Shown one piece after another: positions 12,401 through 22,519 of a stretch of DNA of 64,000 nt (positions are counted from its first letter, which is position 1; each line of letters starts with the position of its first letter). A program made the position numbers and the translations under genes. The stretch is from the NCBI RefSeq assembly GCF_041381155.1, contig NC_091144.1, positions 13,897,544 through 13,961,543 of the forward strand, read 5' to 3'. Origin of the DNA: Argopecten irradians. Taxonomy: Eukaryota; Mollusca; Bivalvia; Pectinida; Pectinidae. The notes beneath the pieces were generated by a model that worked only from the letters and a program-made list of their open reading frames with translations, made no database searches and was not told the origin of the DNA.

Positions 12401-13138
12401 TTGTATTGTGTTGAGATTTGGACATATCGTTCCTCATTTCTCTTTATCTAAATTGTTGTTTTGAAAGTATTCTTTACACTTTACTTTTGCAATAGGTTTA
12501 CAATCCGGCATAAAATTTGTGTTTATTTCCCATTTAGTATTTCAGAAGAAAGTAGTATTTCTTTAATATGTTTGTTTTTAATATTTTAAACCAGAATTAA
12601 TATACTGTTCAGTAAGTTGAACATAAATTATCTAGTAATTATCCGAGTATTTGTGAGAAAATTTGAGGAATAGAATAGAGAAAAGTAACTGCTATTTATG
12701 ATTTATGTTCTCTTTTAAATACCAAATATCTAATATATTTTGTTTAAAATATGGTGATTAACCATTTATCTTTAAAACAGCATTTCTAAAGACGTTTTGG
12801 TTTATAATTTCGCTTAAGCCAGACTCGACTCTACATAACTGATATCATAAACCACAAACATATCTAGTCAATATTTCGGCAATATTATCTCTTGCATATC
12901 TGCTGAATATTTTGTAATATGCGCCTATACTTGTTTACTGAACTGTGTACTTGTGATCTTGCAGGTTGTGTACGCTACCTGCTGCTGCCGAGGAGAGGTT
13001 TTCCCTGTCCCTGCTGCTGACCAGCCTAGCTCCAGCTCTGTTGTCCCCGCAGTACCAGTCCCAGCATCACCGGCTCCTATCCGCAGATCTGGTCGTGCCA
13101 CCCGCAGACCAGCTTGGCATAAGGACTACGTGATGTGA
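6409..13138 (+). CDS. Small orphan protein with retroelement-like basic C-terminal tail (three exons)
   Basis: Predicted exons are 6409-6486, 11438-11533 and 12965-13138. All junctions are phase 0, with donors GTATGT and GTAAGA and TTGCAG acceptors, giving 115 aa. Residues 1-26 are strongly hydrophobic (starting MELFVALFLALEVILQ) and may be a signal peptide or membrane segment. Exon 2 adds a second hydrophobic stretch. Exon 3 has a Cys cluster (ATCCCRG), a Pro/Ser/Val-rich linker and the tail PIRRSGRATRRPAWHKDYVM. That tail resembles the 'RRS.R...P.W..DY' C-termini of copia/gypsy polyproteins, a resemblance recalled rather than searched. Exons 2 and 3 both begin GTTGTGT after related intron sequence, so skipping exon 2 also keeps frame. 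No function is known to me. The model rests on splice phase and composition only, and the upstream exon could extend further. Confidence 0.5.
6534..8038 (+). repeat. Tandem duplication of a ~708-bp LINE-containing segment
   Basis: Copy 1 (about 6534-7239) and copy 2 (about 7329-8038) are nearly identical, starting 'aagttattttctgactataa' and ending 'tgtaaaaaaagaattcat'. Differences are isolated substitutions and a 3-4 bp indel, so the duplication is recent. About 90 bp separates the copies. Both contain a frameshifted LINE reverse-transcriptase fragment and both lie in intron 1 of the orphan gene. Confidence 0.92.
6975..8360 (+). pseudogene. Broken LINE reverse transcriptase (CR1-like), partly duplicated
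   Basis: Interrupted frames spell typical non-LTR RT blocks in order: 'NYRGITL', a 'QFGFQSGFGTSDTI' block, 'CCFIDYRKDFDRI', 'QGLLQGEVLSHFLF' and 'LYDDDTTLL'. The last is the catalytic box, normally YADD, here Tyr-Asp-Asp-Asp. The first three blocks occur twice because of the segmental duplication. Only copy 2 continues through the active site to about 8360. Stops and frameshifts rule out an active element. It ends near a TA/GA microsatellite at 8418-8450. Confidence 0.8.
8484..9538 (-). mobile_element. Hairpin-ended element with three ~315-bp internal tandem repeats
   Basis: On the minus strand the element starts at about 9538 with a terminal hairpin: stem GGTCACCTGAGAC, loop GAA, stem GTCTCAAGTGACC. 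CGTCGTCCGTCG-type triplet runs follow. The body is three tandem units (about 8484-8800, 8803-9117, 9120-9420), each carrying 'agtaaacttgacccctcccc', 'ggaccttaagacctttct' and 'tttgattctacca'. Hairpin terminus plus central tandem repeats is the architecture of non-autonomous Helentron-like elements (HINE/pearl type). That classification is inference, and the opposite end is not clear. It lies in intron 1 of the orphan gene. Confidence 0.7.
9563..9825. repeat. Two-copy tandem repeat, ~132-bp unit
   Basis: Units 9563-9695 and 9696-9825 both begin 'atgtaatgataatttgtttg' and contain 'aatcgttttggccagccaat'. They differ by scattered substitutions and small indels. The second copy is followed by a 22-bp perfect hairpin at 9873-9894 (GCTACCATCC, spacer TG, GGATGGTAGC). 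Confidence 0.9.
9920..10060 (+). promoter_or_regulatory. CpG-rich promoter-like segment
   Basis: This is an isolated GC/CpG-richer patch in AT-rich intronic DNA. It holds 'gcgcacgtattg', 'gcgtatgcgcg', a TATA-like 'gctatatatgcgcagg', an E-box in 'gcgcacgtgat' and an ETS-like 'accggaagt', plus a donor-like 'cgggtgagtag'. It could be an internal promoter and first untranslated exon for exons 2-3 of the orphan gene. There is no transcript evidence. Confidence 0.3.
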
Positions 13139-14370
13139 TGTCACAATGTACTGTAATATCCTTTTATCTATATCTGTTTGTCCATGGAATGATGTTGCTT
13201 GAGGATGTGGTAACCCCTCAAAAATCGTCCCAATTCCTGTCCCTCACCCAAAAATGTATACAGTAGTATACACCATTAATTGGTTGTTCATTACATCATT
13301 TAAAGATCAATCCACATTTAGGTAATTTGGTCAATGGTAATTTCCTCCCAAATTGCATTCCATAATTTTGTATCCTAAACGAAAAAAGAGCATATTGTTT
13401 TTGCTCCATTTCTAATTACTATTATTGCTACTTAGGGTCGTTTGAGGTACACCTTTAAGATTTCAAGGGATACAGAATATATACGGTATAAGGATTTCAC
13501 AGACATACTCTTTTGAGTGTGTAAAAAGGTTTTTTTTCGGGATTGCATTCTGAGATGGCCGCCAGGGTACACTTCTCAAATTCTTACGAATATTCTGAAA
13601 CTTTTTATTGGTATTGTAAATTGGTATACAATACATATAGTTTTAAGGTGTAAGGTGTTTGTGGGACACTGAACTCATGCAGTGATCCTACCAAGGTGTT
13701 ATTTGAGGTAAATCACAGGATTTTGAGGATACTGACCACTTGCAGTGATACGACTGCAATGTTTTAATTTTGACTCAACTGAAGTGTACAGAAAGTAGTT
13801 AATAGGAATATTTTGTCCCTGGTCCTAACAATACTCACATTACCCTACCCCTATACCCTAGCACAATTAAGCACTCATTTAGTAAACTAGCATTCTAACC
13901 ACTACTTTCTACATGTACACTCACAGTTGACCAACTTTACAGCCAAAGCGCTCATATGAGTACCAGGCAACTGCCCCACGTTGGATTAGAACTGGTCATC
14001 AAAAGTTGAAGGGTCCCTAATTAAAATGCAAGAGGCCTTAACGGTCTTTTGACGTTCTGGGCACCAGTAAAATAGGAAAAGGATTGAAAAAGTTAGTGGT
14101 GATTTTGGCGCCCATTTTTGAAGTTCAAAATGTGTTTTAAAGTACACTTGGCAAGGACAATGTCTAGATCCTATCAGACATATTATATTGATAGAACTTC
14201 AGAAGTTCAGTTTACTTTTAAGATGGTGGTCAGAGTAGGCATTTTTTATTTCAAATTAATTCAAAATATTACATATGTTCCAAATCATGTCCGGATAATC
14301 CCATACAAGTATTACTAAATCATACTTGTAGATGTAGTTTTAAGAAATGGAGACTGTAGTGGCCATCTTG
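13139..14370. other. Gene-poor stretch with weak diverged repeats
   Basis: Sequence downstream of the orphan gene. It contains 'gagatggccgcc' and 'aagatggtggtc' motifs and repeated 'cactg..ctcatgcagtgatc'-like words, suggesting old degraded repeats, but no exon or recognised element. No canonical AATAAA was seen close to the orphan gene's stop. Confidence 0.3.
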
Positions 14371-14379
14371 GAATTCGTA

Positions 14380-14600
14380 TCAACCCGAAAAATAACACTT
14401 GGTCGAGACCATATCGGAATTTCAGGCAAGTTTCAGCTTAATTGCACTGGTAGAACTTGTTCAAAATGTGTTTTCAATATGGCGGCTTTGGTTGCTATAT
14501 AGGTTTCAGATCAAACTGAAAAATAATAACGCTTCTTTGGGACCATTTAAGGATGACATCAGATATAACTTCAGACACATATAAGGTAAATTTGTGAAGT
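14380..14600 (-). repeat. Fragment of the hairpin-ended repeat family
   Basis: The reverse complement of 'aagtttcagcttaattgcac'/'tggtagaacttg' (near 14428-14460) matches the segment just inside the hairpin element at 19135-19170. This is therefore a partial, diverged, reverse-oriented member without its terminal hairpin. Confidence 0.55.
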
Positions 14601-14871
14601 TTAAAATGTTATCGGACAGTGCATGACGCAAAGTGGAAAAAGCAGCATGGCTATAGGTTATTCCAACCTTTTGGGTCGACCTAAGAAGGTGTCATATTTA
14701 ATTATCTCAAATATTTTCCATCTGTCCTTCAATCCCCCTTATCCTTCCCCCTACTCTCAATCCCCCCAGCGTCATCTAAATCTAGGACAACAGGTATAGA
14801 AATTATAGAATTTTAAAAATTGTGAAAAAGGAATGAAAGGAAGTATGAAAGTGCCACATGTATTAAAATAC

Positions 14872-15078
14872 ATGAAGAAAGAGAAAGTAAGAGTAAGAAG
14901 GAGAGTGTAAGAAAGAGAGTAAGGGAGAGAAAAAGAGAGAAAGGGGGAAAGAGAGAGGGCAGTAGGGGAGAGAAAGAGAGAAAGAAAGAATCTTTTTATG
15001 AAAAAAATACAAAATACAAAAAAAAAAAAAAAAAAACAAAAAAAAAAAAAAAAAAAACAAACAAAAAAAAAAAATAAA
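14872..15078. repeat. Purine tract followed by long A-rich tract
   Basis: About 120 nt of almost pure G/A (repeated 'gagagaaag' and 'gtaagaa') runs to ~14993. A short spacer follows, then roughly 60 nt of A broken by single C or T residues to 15078. The long minus-strand ORFs here, mostly Phe and Leu/Ser, are artefacts of composition. Confidence 0.9.
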
Positions 15079-15197
15079 TACAATTGTAAATAAAAAGAAA
15101 TACGATGGCTATACGTGTCATGCCATAATTAATTGAAATATTTTCATGTTTTTTCCAGGATAGTGATGCCATAAAGATAGTGACAACCATCAGGACA

Positions 15198-15307
15198 ATG
15201 ACACCATTAGTGGAGTTCCATCAAGGTAAAGTCATTATAAAACTACCACAAAAAGCTTTATTGGACCATGAAACCATTAGTGAGCTCCATAAAGTTTTAG
15301 TCATTAT
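15198..15307. repeat. ~72-bp tandem repeat, second unit split by the LINE
   Basis: Unit 1 runs from 'accattagtggagttcc' through 'gtaaagtcattataaaacta' to 'gctttattggaccatga'. Unit 2 begins 'accattagtgagctcc' and runs to 'tcattat', then continues after the LINE at about 16473 with 'aaactaccacaaaaagcttt'. The piece at 15160-15224 has acceptor- and donor-like borders but joins no gene. Confidence 0.65.
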
Positions 15308-16472
15308 GAATGACTCGTTGAGTCGCCCAAGAAATGGTTGATACGTTATATAAATATAATAACGATTGTAAGTTGATTAGACAAAAACAATGATTTTCAG
15401 AAACGGGGGTAGACAGAGGGAAAATGAATATTGGACTTACAATAATGTTAACATTGATGTAGTCGACGAATTCAATTGTCTTGGTATGTTATTTAATTAC
15501 AATGGTAAATTTAATTTAACTCAAATTCATGTTGCAAATCAAGGAAGAAAAGCTTATTTTTCCATATGTAGTAAGTTGAAAAATCATGCATTTAATATTT
15601 CGACTCGGTGGTCTATTTTTGATACATACATTAATAGTATACTGGAATATGCAAGTGAAATTTGGGGACATCATAAAGCTCCTGATGTAGAAAAGGTGCA
15701 CACTAACTTTTGCAAAAATGTTCTTGGAGTAAATAAAATAACTTGAAGTATTGGATAAAACTAAAAGGTACTTCTAACTGTATTTTAAAGGAATGTTTAG
15801 ATACTAGAATTGAAACTAATGATGAGTGGTCAATTAACATTAAAAATGAACTAGTAAAAATTGGATTAGCATACCTCTGGAGTGAAAGATACGTTATATA
15901 TTTAATATTATTGAGAATAGAATTAATGAGGTATATAGACAAGAGGTTATCAACAATATAAGTAATATAACACGAGGTATACTGTATAAACATTTAAATG
16001 ATAATTTTTGTTTACAATTTTATTTAAGAAAGCCTATTGACACTGTATATAAAAAATGTTTAACCAAAATAAGAATTTCGGCGCACTATCTAAATATTGA
16101 AAAGGGTAGAAAACAAAATATCCCACGAGAGAATAGATTGTGTACATGTTGTGATTTAAATGAACTTGAAGATGAATATCACTTTCTATTACAGTGTCCA
16201 TTTTATGTTGATTTACGCCAAAAGTATATTAAGAAATATTATTACAGAAGACCAAGTGTTTTAAATTAGTTAAATTATAAAGCGTTAACAACGTTAAAGA
16301 ATTACAAAATACTGGTTAATTTATTCATTTAACTTTTAAGAAAAGGTCAGCAAAGTTAAAAAGTTGAGACATTTGGCTGGAAATTTAATGTCTATTATAT
16401 AAATCACTCTCCATCTCATTTGTTATATCAATTGTATATTTGAATTTAATTCACATTTTTAACACCACTGCT
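15308..16472 (+). mobile_element. 5'-truncated, frameshifted CR1-like LINE (RT 3' half and C-terminal region)
   Basis: After 'acaaaaacaatg' the reading frame gives 'MIFRNGGRQRENEYW', 'FNCLGMLFNYNGKF' and 'SILEYASEIWGHHKAPDVEK', the thumb and post-RT region of CR1-like LINEs. A frameshift near 15745 moves the frame. Later 'CTCCDLNELEDEYHFLLQCP' (about 16145-16200) gives the Cys-rich 'EDEYHFLLQCPFY' motif of these ORFs. The coding part ends near 16270 and a ~200-bp 3' UTR follows. The insertion lies between 'tcattat' and 'aaactaccac', words adjacent in an intact 72-bp repeat unit just upstream. Confidence 0.82.
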
Positions 16473-16499
16473 AAAAAACTACCACAAAAAGCTTTATTG

Positions 16500-19018
16500 T
16501 ACCGTGTATATCTTTTTGCAAATCACCATCACATGGTCGCTGTTCAATTCGCATATTATCTCTGGTCCAGCGTTCGTCCATCATTTTGTCCATAAACAAT
16601 TATTAATTGTTAACGTTGTTTCTCAAAAAGAATACAAGGATTTTAATAGTAACTGCTAAATTGAGAGAAACTATAACAATAAACAATGTATTGGCTGGTT
16701 AGTTAGCATATCATATGTTTTCCACCATGCTGATTCTTCCTAATGGCAGCTCAAGCATATGGACCTCTTTTGGTAACCCGTGAGGCTGTGGACTCTTTAT
16801 CATTGCCTGTACTGGTAAATATCTAGGTATGAAAAATGTCTCCGTTAGATTAGTGATAATCATCAGGATAGTGAAAGCCCATGGCAGGCATTCCTTGATA
16901 GGGACTATTTGGTATTTATTTTTGATAAGCATGCCTCATTCACTTAAAACTCCCATAAAAAAGCTATATTATATATACAAACATAAAATCAGCGACGTAG
17001 ATAGCATACATGTATCTACATTATGTCTCTGATATAGGTCTTCTCCCTATTCAGTTTCAGTTTCGTTTGTAAATAATTTGCGCAGGTACTAATGATGTTT
17101 TCTCTGTTGTAGAATTTGGACTGATTTCTGTGTATATAAGTTGCAGTGTTCTAGACTTTGTGTAGGATCCTGGATTGGGCCTAACGTTACGGAGATGTCC
17201 CATATTGGAGGTTACAGTGTTATCGTGCCACTGGATGTTTTCTTCGTTTTAAGACTGTTTAATAAAGACTATCTTATTCGGTCATATTTAATAAAGACTG
17301 TCTTATTTGGTCATATTTAATAAAGACAGTCTTATTCGGTCATATTTAATAAAGAATGTCTTTTTCGGTCATATTTAATAAAGACTATCTTATATATTCG
17401 GTCATATATTTGTTTTCGCGGCCTTAAATCCAGCATTTGAAATCTTAAGCATTGAGTGCTGGTGCACCTCCTGCTAACCTGCACTGCAGGATTTTTCAGG
17501 TTGGGTGGCTCGCTTGGTTTCATAATGGGCCATAGGACTCAGATATGTACATTTTCCACGTCCAATAATACCAATCCAGCAGCCTAATACAGCGTTCAAA
17601 AGAATGTCAAGTCTCTTGTGTTTTTATTTCAATTGAAAATATTTAGAAATGGAATAATTTATACACGGATTATGTATGAATCAGAACATACAGTCTACAC
17701 TGTTAGAGTAACTTCTTTGGCCAATATGTGTGTAATCCATGTTAACAATATTCCTCTCCCTGATTTGCAATCTGGTGCAGTGATAGTAAATTAACACGCT
17801 AATTAGGACGACGGCGGGGAACAAAGGCGAAATCCGGGAAAAAGTAACTTTTCAAATGCTGAAATGTAGCCAATGATTTATTCTAAAAAGTCGGCATGCT
17901 TTTTTAAAGAAAGGGCCTAAACTGATAATTTCAAACTATTATTCTGGGAATTTTTCATGGGGACCCTATTGTATCATCCTTTTGAACATATTTTTTATTT
18001 TTTAATTTTTTTCATTATTGAAAAAGCTCTTTCCTTTACTTAATTGTCCATTTTGATGCTACATTGTATTAATAATTAGTGTGAATTACAAAATTTCAAG
18101 CAAAATGTTATAAACAGAAATGTACTTTGTGTTCTAATCCACATTTTGTCAGTTATGATTTTCTCCATATCTTTTTAATCATCTTAAGCAGATGTTTAAA
18201 AAAAATGAAATCCGAGGGAATGTAACTTTGCAATGCTGAAATGTAGCCAATGATTTATTCTTGCCCTAGGCGACATTAAATTCAAACTTGACCATAGGTA
18301 CCCTAATAAAACAACAATTAGTGAATCTGATGCACTAACTAAATATGCTCTTGGGTGAAACAAATTCAAATTCTTTTATTAGCTGTAAGTTTTTCAACTT
18401 ATTTGCTTTTTACAAATATAAAAATAATATCCAAATACAATTAACATACAGGATAAATGGAGAACGGACAACAGCATAACATTAATGATTTTCTTAAAGT
18501 AGTTGCATTATAAAAAATATTTACTCAGTAGATTTAGTTCTTTTAAGTTTCCAGTACTCAAAAGTTAACTTAAATACAGAAGGTTTTTCCCAATAATGTC
18601 TTTTTATTAATTTCTTTATGATAACTTTGTAAATATTGTCCTCAATATCACGATTAGGGTAAAAAAAACTTACAAACGCGCACACTTCTATCTAAATTTG
18701 AAAAACGTCCACATTCAATTCACAAAGCCTTATTTTTGTCAATACAATGCGATTTCTCTTTGGGATACACTTTGTCAAATAACGCTAAGAAGAGTTTTCT
18801 TATATAGATGGCAACTCTTGAAAAGCTATATCATTAATTCTTTGAATATTGGTAAAATATTTGAAGGAACAACTGTATGCTGATTTACCCAAACATCACC
18901 AAAAGCATAACTGTACAATACATTTTTTTTACAAATTCTAACCAATTAAACATGTTGTTCGGTTTCGGTAAATTTAATAAAACATTATAGGCAGTTTTCA
19001 AAATACAGTTACATTTTT
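16500..19018. repeat. Gene-poor stretch with a 29-bp minisatellite at 17258-17408
   Basis: Five copies of a 29-bp unit ('ttaataaagactatcttatt' plus 'cggtcatat') occupy 17258-17408. Around them are diverged repeats: a 'caatgctgaaatgtagccaa' segment appears near 17853 and again near 18230. Several short ORFs are present, none with recognisable homology. No host exon could be supported. Confidence 0.5.
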
Positions 19019-20482
19019 TAGGTCATCTGACCCGAAGGGTCAGGATGACCTAGGCCCCGGCCTATTGTCGTCATGTTTCGTTCGTCGTCATCCGCCGTGC
19101 GTTAACTTTTCACATTTTCAACTTCTTCTCAAGTTCTACCAGTGCAATTTAGCTGAAACTTACAGGAAAAGATCCTGACATTTCACAATATTAACTTCAG
19201 GTAATGAGCCAACTTTTTAGAAAATATTTTTGGTGCACTCAAACTGGAAGTGGGTGAATCACCATTGTTAATAATTGACATGGACGAAAATAACACCCAA
19301 AATTTCGATATTTTCTGTCTTTAAAATGTAGCCAAAATTTTATTTGTCACATTTTGCTTACATATTTGTGATCATAATATGTAATTATTTACACTCTTCA
19401 GAAAATAATACAGTTTTATGACATAAAACATTATTTTGATACCATTTTGGATAAAAAGGGAACCCTGTCATACACCTCTACTGGGCAACATTAATTTGGC
19501 CATAGCACAGGCCCCTGGGACCTTTTGATTTTTTTAACGTATTTCAAGGGTTTGCATTTATGTTGCTACATATAACATTTAATTTCAATAAAATTGGTTC
19601 GTGGGCAAATTTCCATTGTTCGTGAAAGAGGTCCTTTCACTGAAATCTGACAATATCTAAATTTCCACCAATCCGAGGCCTCCATTTTGTTTCCATAGCC
19701 ACCGATCTTTTTAAAAGTGATACCATGTTATTCAGCTTACTTTTTTCACTATCGGGGGCCTTCGTTTTTGTTATCATGGCAACCAACATTTAAAGTATTA
19801 CCATTACATATGACGTGTAAAATTATTATTTAGGTATACTAACAAAGAACAGCACTCACAATCTCAAAGCCATCCGAAAACTGTTTTCCCGGATTTTCGT
19901 TTCGAAGCTAATAATCTAAAGATAGGAAATACCCTAAGAGAATTTTTAATGCGGGGTAAAATTGTGGACCCACCCTTTAACAGGGTGAAATGAAATGGCA
20001 AAGAGCAATCCGTTAATTTTTCGCAAAAAAAATATTTCAAACAAAAGTTTCCTTACGATCTACTCAAATGATTTATGAATAAAAACAATGTAGAATATTT
20101 AACAAACAATGACGTATTTTTGTGAAGTTCTAATGAAAATGAACATGGGCCTTTTTAAAATCATAAACAAATCAAGTGTTATTTTAGAGAGTCAACTGAT
20201 AGTAAATTCGATATACAAAGTTGAAAGAAAATCGGACTGTGGGCAGTTTCTGTTAGATTTGTTAACATTAGCTTAAATACCACCTTTACAACCAGCCTTA
20301 CCAAAACTTTTGAAAAAAAAAAACAACGAATTTTTCAATGGTCAACTTCAATGCTAGTTATAAGCCAATTTGAAGACTTTAAGCAATACAAAATACATTT
20401 GAAATTGTAAATAATTGAAACAATACGTTGAGATTGTATCTGGAAAAATCTGATAAGGGGTCACGTTCTGGTGACCTTTATA
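19019..20482 (+). mobile_element. Hairpin-ended non-autonomous element, ~1.46 kb
   Basis: It begins TTAGGTCATCTGACCC-GAA-GGGTCAGGATGACC, a near-perfect terminal hairpin with the same GAA loop as the element ending at 9538. 'gttcgtcgtcatccgccgtg' follows. The likely far end is a smaller hairpin GGTCAC-gttctg-GTGACC at about 20459-20477, preceded by 'gggtca'. No ORF of size exists inside. A Helentron-like assignment is inferred, and the right boundary is tentative. Confidence 0.55.
19237..19645 (+). repeat. Left arm of a ~410-bp inverted repeat pair
   Basis: This segment, from 'aaactggaagtgggtgaatc' to 'cgtgaaagaggtcc', reappears in reverse complement at 22080-22493 with high identity, including 'cacaggcccctgggacc' and 'tacacctctactgggcaac'. 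The left arm lies within the hairpin-ended element. The right arm is therefore an inverted fragment of another copy of the same family. Confidence 0.85.
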
Positions 20483-21173
20483 TCTTCTGTACTCCTACAT
20501 CTACAGAATAGTGTAGAAACCGCAGTGTGTACATACAGTATGTTACCACTATTAACCAGAAAGTACCATAGAGATCTGTCTTACATAATATATGTATATA
20601 TATTTGTCACCGTCGATCATCGGTACAGCGGAAATATATACATGTAGCTACACTCGAAGCGACAGCACAAAATATCGATTATTATATCAATGTTTTTAGG
20701 TATATAAGATTAATAATGCTTATCATTGCCTGCTTTAGGTGTTTCAAAAACTATTCTAGGTTCGTTAAAGGTAAACACTATGTAAACTGAATAAGTCACT
20801 ATAGAATTATATGTATGGTGTACTTTCGGCGAGGTGTATCTTTCAACGCCAACATTTTTATATACAGATATAGTACATGTAACATCTGCATTAATTACCT
20901 ACAGAGTAAGTGAATTTATGTCAAATATGATTTCCAAACTTTAAAAATGTATTACTTGCACTTGACTGACCTTTTTAAGTTAACAGAACATGTAGTGATT
21001 TTGGATATACATATTGTTTTATTAGAATGGTTATATGTTTGGTAGAGATAGTGTATATAATTTTATCTGCACGATGCGTGATCATAGATTAGTTATTGTC
21101 AAGTTAATTCTACTCGAGTTGCTTCCCTTTAGGTGTAGTGCGGATATTGTTAAGGCTTATAAATTAGCTAGCG

Positions 21174-21737
21174 CTGTAATGGTACGGTTGCTAGGACGTC
21201 TGATATAGGTTTACGCATCTCGCTCAGGTTCGTGGATAGCGCTCTGCCATTTAAACTCAATAGTTTGCATACACTGAAAGTCAGTTGTTCACAGTTAGTG
21301 GATTTTAGGTAGAGGTCGACATATATGGTCAATTTCGGTCAGTGTCGCATTGCGGACAAAAGCCTTAGTCCATATTAGGCATGATGCTGATCTATCAGGA
21401 GCACGTGCATACGTTTAAAGGTTGGATTGGTCAGTAGAATAATTTGGGAGTAAATGAATATTAATTGTTATTGAAGCGGTATAAGTGAGTGGAATTGCCG
21501 TCACTTTGTGAGGATGGACTTGTAAATACTTATGTGAAAATGGTGTGAAAGGACTTGGCCAAGTGGGAATGTACGATTATGGAACAGTGTGAATTATTAA
21601 CTGTGTTTGAACTTGCTGTGGATTAATAAAAATGTGAACTTTATCTATTGTGTCAAGTAGTTTATCGCACCACATTTCATCCCAACAAAGAACTTATACG
21701 TCTCGTCGTCGCCAACATGTAGGCGGCCGACGTTACA
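21174..21737 (+). mobile_element. Possible solo LTR remnant
   Basis: The interval starts TGTAATGG and ends CGTTACA, giving short TGTAA...TTACA inverted termini. An AATAAA-like 'ttaataaaaatgtg' lies ~110 bp before the end, followed by a short R/U5-like stretch. This fits an LTR, but no matching target-site duplication flanks it and no internal retroelement sequence is attached. Confidence 0.25.
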
Positions 21738-22079
21738 AACATACAATATATTTTAAAAGCTGCATTAGGATGCATCATTTATCACAATTATATAATTTTC
21801 CTGCTTTCTTATCCTAAGATGGTATTTCTAGATCAGCGTGATATAACATTATAATGTAAATGTATGTCATTATAGCAAAAGAGCACCCAATAATTAAACT
21901 GTTGTCCGGAAACAGCCAGTAACATGATACATTTTTGTGCATGTTAGAAATAACATATAAATTTCTCTCCTATGGTTGATGTTCGGTCAAACATTGTTAT
22001 TAGATACAAATCGGTATATGTACTATTATCTTTAAACAGGAAAAAAGACGAAAACCGTTAATTTGGTATTCTGAGCACT

Positions 22080-22493
22080 AAAAAGGACCTCTTTCACGAA
22101 CAATGGAAATTTGCCCACGAACCAATTTTAATGAAATTAAATGTTACATGTAGCAACATAAATGCAAACCCTTGAAATACGTTTAAAAAATTCAAAAGGT
22201 CCCAGGGGCCTGTGCTATGGCCGAATTAATGTTGCCCAGTAGAGGTGTATGACAGGGTTCCCTTTTTGATCCAAAATGGTATCAACAGGTATCAACATAA
22301 TGTTTTATGTCATAAAACTGTATTATTTTCTGAAGAGTATAAATAATTACATATTATGATCACAAATATGTAGGCAAAATGTGACAAATAAAATTTTGGC
22401 TACATTTTAAAGACAGAAAATATCGAAATTTTGGGTGTTATTTTCGGCCATGTCAATTATTAACAATGGTGGTTCACCCACTTCCAGTTTAAA
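22080..22493 (-). repeat. Right arm of the ~410-bp inverted repeat pair
   Basis: This is the reverse complement of 19237-19645. Identity stops abruptly at 'aaaaggacc' on the left and at 'cttccagttt' on the right. The LINE remnant at 22520 begins almost immediately after. Confidence 0.85.
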
Positions 22494-22519
22494 ACGTGTC
22501 GTTTCGGGGAACTTGCTAT

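Noticed and set aside
14772..15190. Minus-strand ORFs rich in Phe, Leu and Ser (membrane-like)
   Set aside because: Low-complexity translation of the purine and A tracts; no membrane-protein features beyond composition.
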